This document shows positions 62,207 to 64,000 of a DNA stretch of 64,000 nucleotides, piece after piece (the stretch's first letter is position 1; each line of letters opens with the position of its first letter). The stretch spans positions 1 to 64,000 of the forward strand of contig JAFIGE010000001.1 of assembly GCA_020831585.1 (NCBI GenBank), written 5' to 3'. The DNA comes from Opitutales bacterium. GTDB taxonomy: Bacteria; Verrucomicrobiota; Verrucomicrobiia; Opitutales; Oceanipulchritudinaceae. The notes beneath the pieces were generated by a model, which saw nothing but the letters and a program-made list of their open reading frames with translations, did not search any database and was not told the origin of the DNA. A program made the translations under genes and the position numbers.

Positions 62207-64000
62207 ATGAAGCTCCTAAAATTCCTTCCGGCTATGCTATTGCCGGTTACCTTTGTTTCCGCCGCGCCAGACGCGGCGGAGATCATCTTCGCCGGTGAAG
62301 CCTACGCCGCCGAACGGGCGGCCCTCACCCGCGACCACATTTTCGCAAACCTGTGGGGTGTCACGGGCGATGCCTTTCCCTTTGAAACAGTGGATGGCGG
62401 GGTTTGGCGCTACCGTGCCGAAAACACCTGGCCGGCGGGGTTCTACGGGGGCATCTTCTGGCACTTCGCCGATCTGACGGGCGATGAATCTTGGGCCGAC
62501 CCCGCCCGCCAATACACCCAGGCCCTCTCCGCCTGGAGGACGCGGGCGAATGACCACGATATCGGCTTCAATCTCCTGACCACCTTCGGGCGGGCTTATT
62601 CGATCACCGGCGACGCGGCCGACCGCGCCGCCCTCGTCACGGGAGCGAACACCTTTTCGACAGCGCACTGGATGGAGGTGGTTGGATCGTTGTGGTCCTT
62701 CAATTTCAACAATTCCCGAATCACTCCGTCCGGTAGCGACCGCCGCGTCGGCCCCATCCGCCAGGGTCAAAATGTCATCATCGATACCGCGATGAACATC
62801 GAGCTGCTCTTTCAGGGAGCACGTTACAGCGGCGAACGGTTGCTGTGGGAACGGGGCTTGAGTCACATGCAAAACACCGTGCGCGATATGATCCGCGAGG
62901 ATGGCGGGAATATCCAGGTGGTTGATTACTGGCTCACGGACAGATTTGAGGACGGCGAGTTGGTCGCCGAAGCCGGGTCGCTCCGCGGTGCCTACGCCTG
63001 GCAGGGCCTTTCCAACGAGAGTGCCTGGTCGCGGGGCCAGGGATGGGCCATTCACGGCCTCGCCTCGGCTTATCGGGAGACAGGCGATCCGGTCATTCTC
63101 GAAGGCCTTCTGCGCGCGGTCGATTTCTACATCCGTGAAACACCGGAGGACGGCGTAGCCTGGTGGGATTTTGACGCGCCGGTGATCGATCCGGCCGATT
63201 GGGTAGGCACGGGCTGGGAGGGGGCGGATTTTCTCGCGCGCGATTCCTCCGCCGCCGCCATCACGGCTGCCGGGATGCTCGAACTGAGCCGCCTGCTGGA
63301 AGATCCGGCCCTGCGGCAGCACTATTTCGATTATGCCGAGCGCATCCTTGTGAGCCTCTCCACGCCGGATGCGGACGGCGGTTACCTTTCCGTGAACACC
63401 GCCTTTGAGAGCATCCTCACAAAAGGCACGTATTCCTTCACCGGATACGATAAAGGTCTCCCTTGGGGCGACTTCTATTACATCCAGGCGCTCCAGCGCT
63501 ACCGCGAGATCGTGGATCCGTTTCCGATGTGGGGTGCGCATCCCGAAACCGCGCGAACAGCCCGCTGGGGTGCCCTGCCCGCTCACGTATGGACGGTGCG
63601 CAGCCACGCGGGCCGCCGTGCCCTGGGGACGGTGCACGGTCTCTACTCAAATGGTGTGGGCGGGTACGCCCAGGCGGTGGCATTGTACGATGAACCGGTC
63701 GAGGGCGATTTCTCCTTTGCGGTGGATTTCGTTTCTGATGAAAACTTTGCCCTGCGTGCGGACGCTTCGGCCAAAATCGTTTTCGACTGGATAGGCGAAG
63801 CCGACTATCACTTTGTCCTGCTCAGTGCGATGGAGGGTGCCTCCGGCATCTACCGGGTGCAGGGCGACCACCCCGCGTTCATGGTCCCCTTTCACGGGCC
63901 GCTGATCACCGATCACGAATGGCAACGGGTGGAGATCACCCGCAGCGGAAAAACCTACGCGGTCTCCATCGGCAATGAGCTCATCTTCAATGGCGTCTAC
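62207..64000 (+). CDS. GH88-like unsaturated glucuronyl hydrolase, 3' end beyond the window
   Basis: The frame is open from ATG 62207 to the last base, 598 codons, so the 3' end is missing. A signal peptide (MKLLKFLPAMLLPVTFVSAA) leads to an (alpha/alpha)6 barrel of the GH88 type. Candidate catalytic acids are D118 in HDIGFN and D193 in DTAMN; SRGQGWAIHG, DSSAAAITA and KGLPWGDFYYIQAL also match the family. GH88 enzymes split unsaturated uronic acid from oligosaccharides made by lyases. After about residue 430 a beta-rich region (FSFAVDFVSDENFALRAD, TRSGKTYAVSIGN) resembles a LamG-like carbohydrate-binding domain. Confidence 0.85.
   Translation, partial: MKLLKFLPAMLLPVTFVSAAPDAAEIIFAGEAYAAERAALTRDHIFANLWGVTGDAFPFETVDGGVWRYRAENTWPAGFYGGIFWHFADLTGDESWADPARQYTQALSAWRTRANDHDIGFNLLTTFGRAYSITGDAADRAALVTGANTFSTAHWMEVVGSLWSFNFNNSRITPSGSDRRVGPIRQGQNVIIDTAMNIELLFQGARYSGERLLWERGLSHMQNTVRDMIREDGGNIQVVDYWLTDRFEDGELVAEAGSLRGAYAWQGLSNESAWSRGQGWAIHGLASAYRETGDPVILEGLLRAVDFYIRETPEDGVAWWDFDAPVIDPADWVGTGWEGADFLARDSSAAAITAAGMLELSRLLEDPALRQHYFDYAERILVSLSTPDADGGYLSVNTAFESILTKGTYSFTGYDKGLPWGDFYYIQALQRYREIVDPFPMWGAHPETARTARWGALPAHVWTVRSHAGRRALGTVHGLYSNGVGGYAQAVALYDEPVEGDFSFAVDFVSDENFALRADASAKIVFDWIGEADYHFVLLSAMEGASGIYRVQGDHPAFMVPFHGPLITDHEWQRVEITRSGKTYAVSIGNELIFNGVY

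Overview
The window looks like chromosomal DNA of a high-GC member of the PVC superphylum, most likely a Verrucomicrobiota of the Opitutae (Opitutales) type. The lineage call is inferred from gene content: a 52-residue small basic protein of the kind known from Chlamydiae, Verrucomicrobia and Planctomycetes (61848-62006), large TonB-dependent receptors beside glycan-degrading enzymes, a fabD-lepA-lepB block, and repeated REP-associated tyrosine transposases (RAYTs). No rRNA genes, plasmid backbone, phage structural genes or CRISPR array are visible.

Layout. 1-473: tandem 105-bp units, each holding two inverted REP sequences. 684-3309: a membrane histidine kinase, a small membrane protein and a lower-GC methyltransferase. 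3359-8823: lepB, lepA and fabD in one direction, with glyA divergent. 9182-18749: a RAYT remnant, a rhomboid protease, the deoC-aldehyde dehydrogenase operon, a full RAYT, two tiny envelope proteins, a MoxR-DUF58 pair and another RAYT. 18907-23345: pyruvate formate-lyase, its activase and an OFA-type anion antiporter, a fermentation unit. 23353-29919: ribD with an MBL hydrolase, then divergent sbcD-sbcC. 29988-34958: an HNH nuclease gene divergent from a four-gene operon of a C39-like peptidase, a RimK-like ATP-grasp ligase, a GCS2 carboxylate-amine ligase and an N-formylglutamate amidohydrolase. This is the best candidate for an uncharacterised biosynthetic system. 35027-39167: a RAYT, then hemH, a hemX-like gene, a short hemA and a 41-codon gene. 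39291-45141: a DUF4126 protein and a glucan module (TonB receptor, secreted protein, GH16 glucanase). 45314-48296: housekeeping genes including rph and the SRP RNA. 48346-52076: zwf-opcA-pgl and infA. 52406-56867: a REP pair, a predicted glycan-active protein, tRNA-Tyr and a second TonB receptor. 57083-64000: trmL, a membrane/AsmA-like fusion with a tandem duplication at its 3' end, ybaB-recR, a CPBP protease, the small basic protein and a GH88-like enzyme cut by the window edge.

Functional picture. The cell appears to be a polysaccharide degrader: GH16 and GH88-like enzymes plus TonB receptors. It carries central metabolism for sugars and deoxynucleosides (zwf/opcA/pgl, deoC/ALDH) and anaerobic pyruvate cleavage (pflBA). 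Two regulatory signals stand out: a shared TGCA-N6-TGCA palindrome upstream of both the TonB receptor and the GH16 gene, and a 13-bp palindrome in the AT-rich leader of pflB. Accessory signals are the REP/RAYT system, the peptide-ligase operon, a C-terminal module shared by two secreted proteins, and several unusual domain architectures (lepB insertion, short hemA, catalytically empty ALDH partner, fused membrane/AsmA-like protein). All functions are read from motifs by eye; no database search was run.
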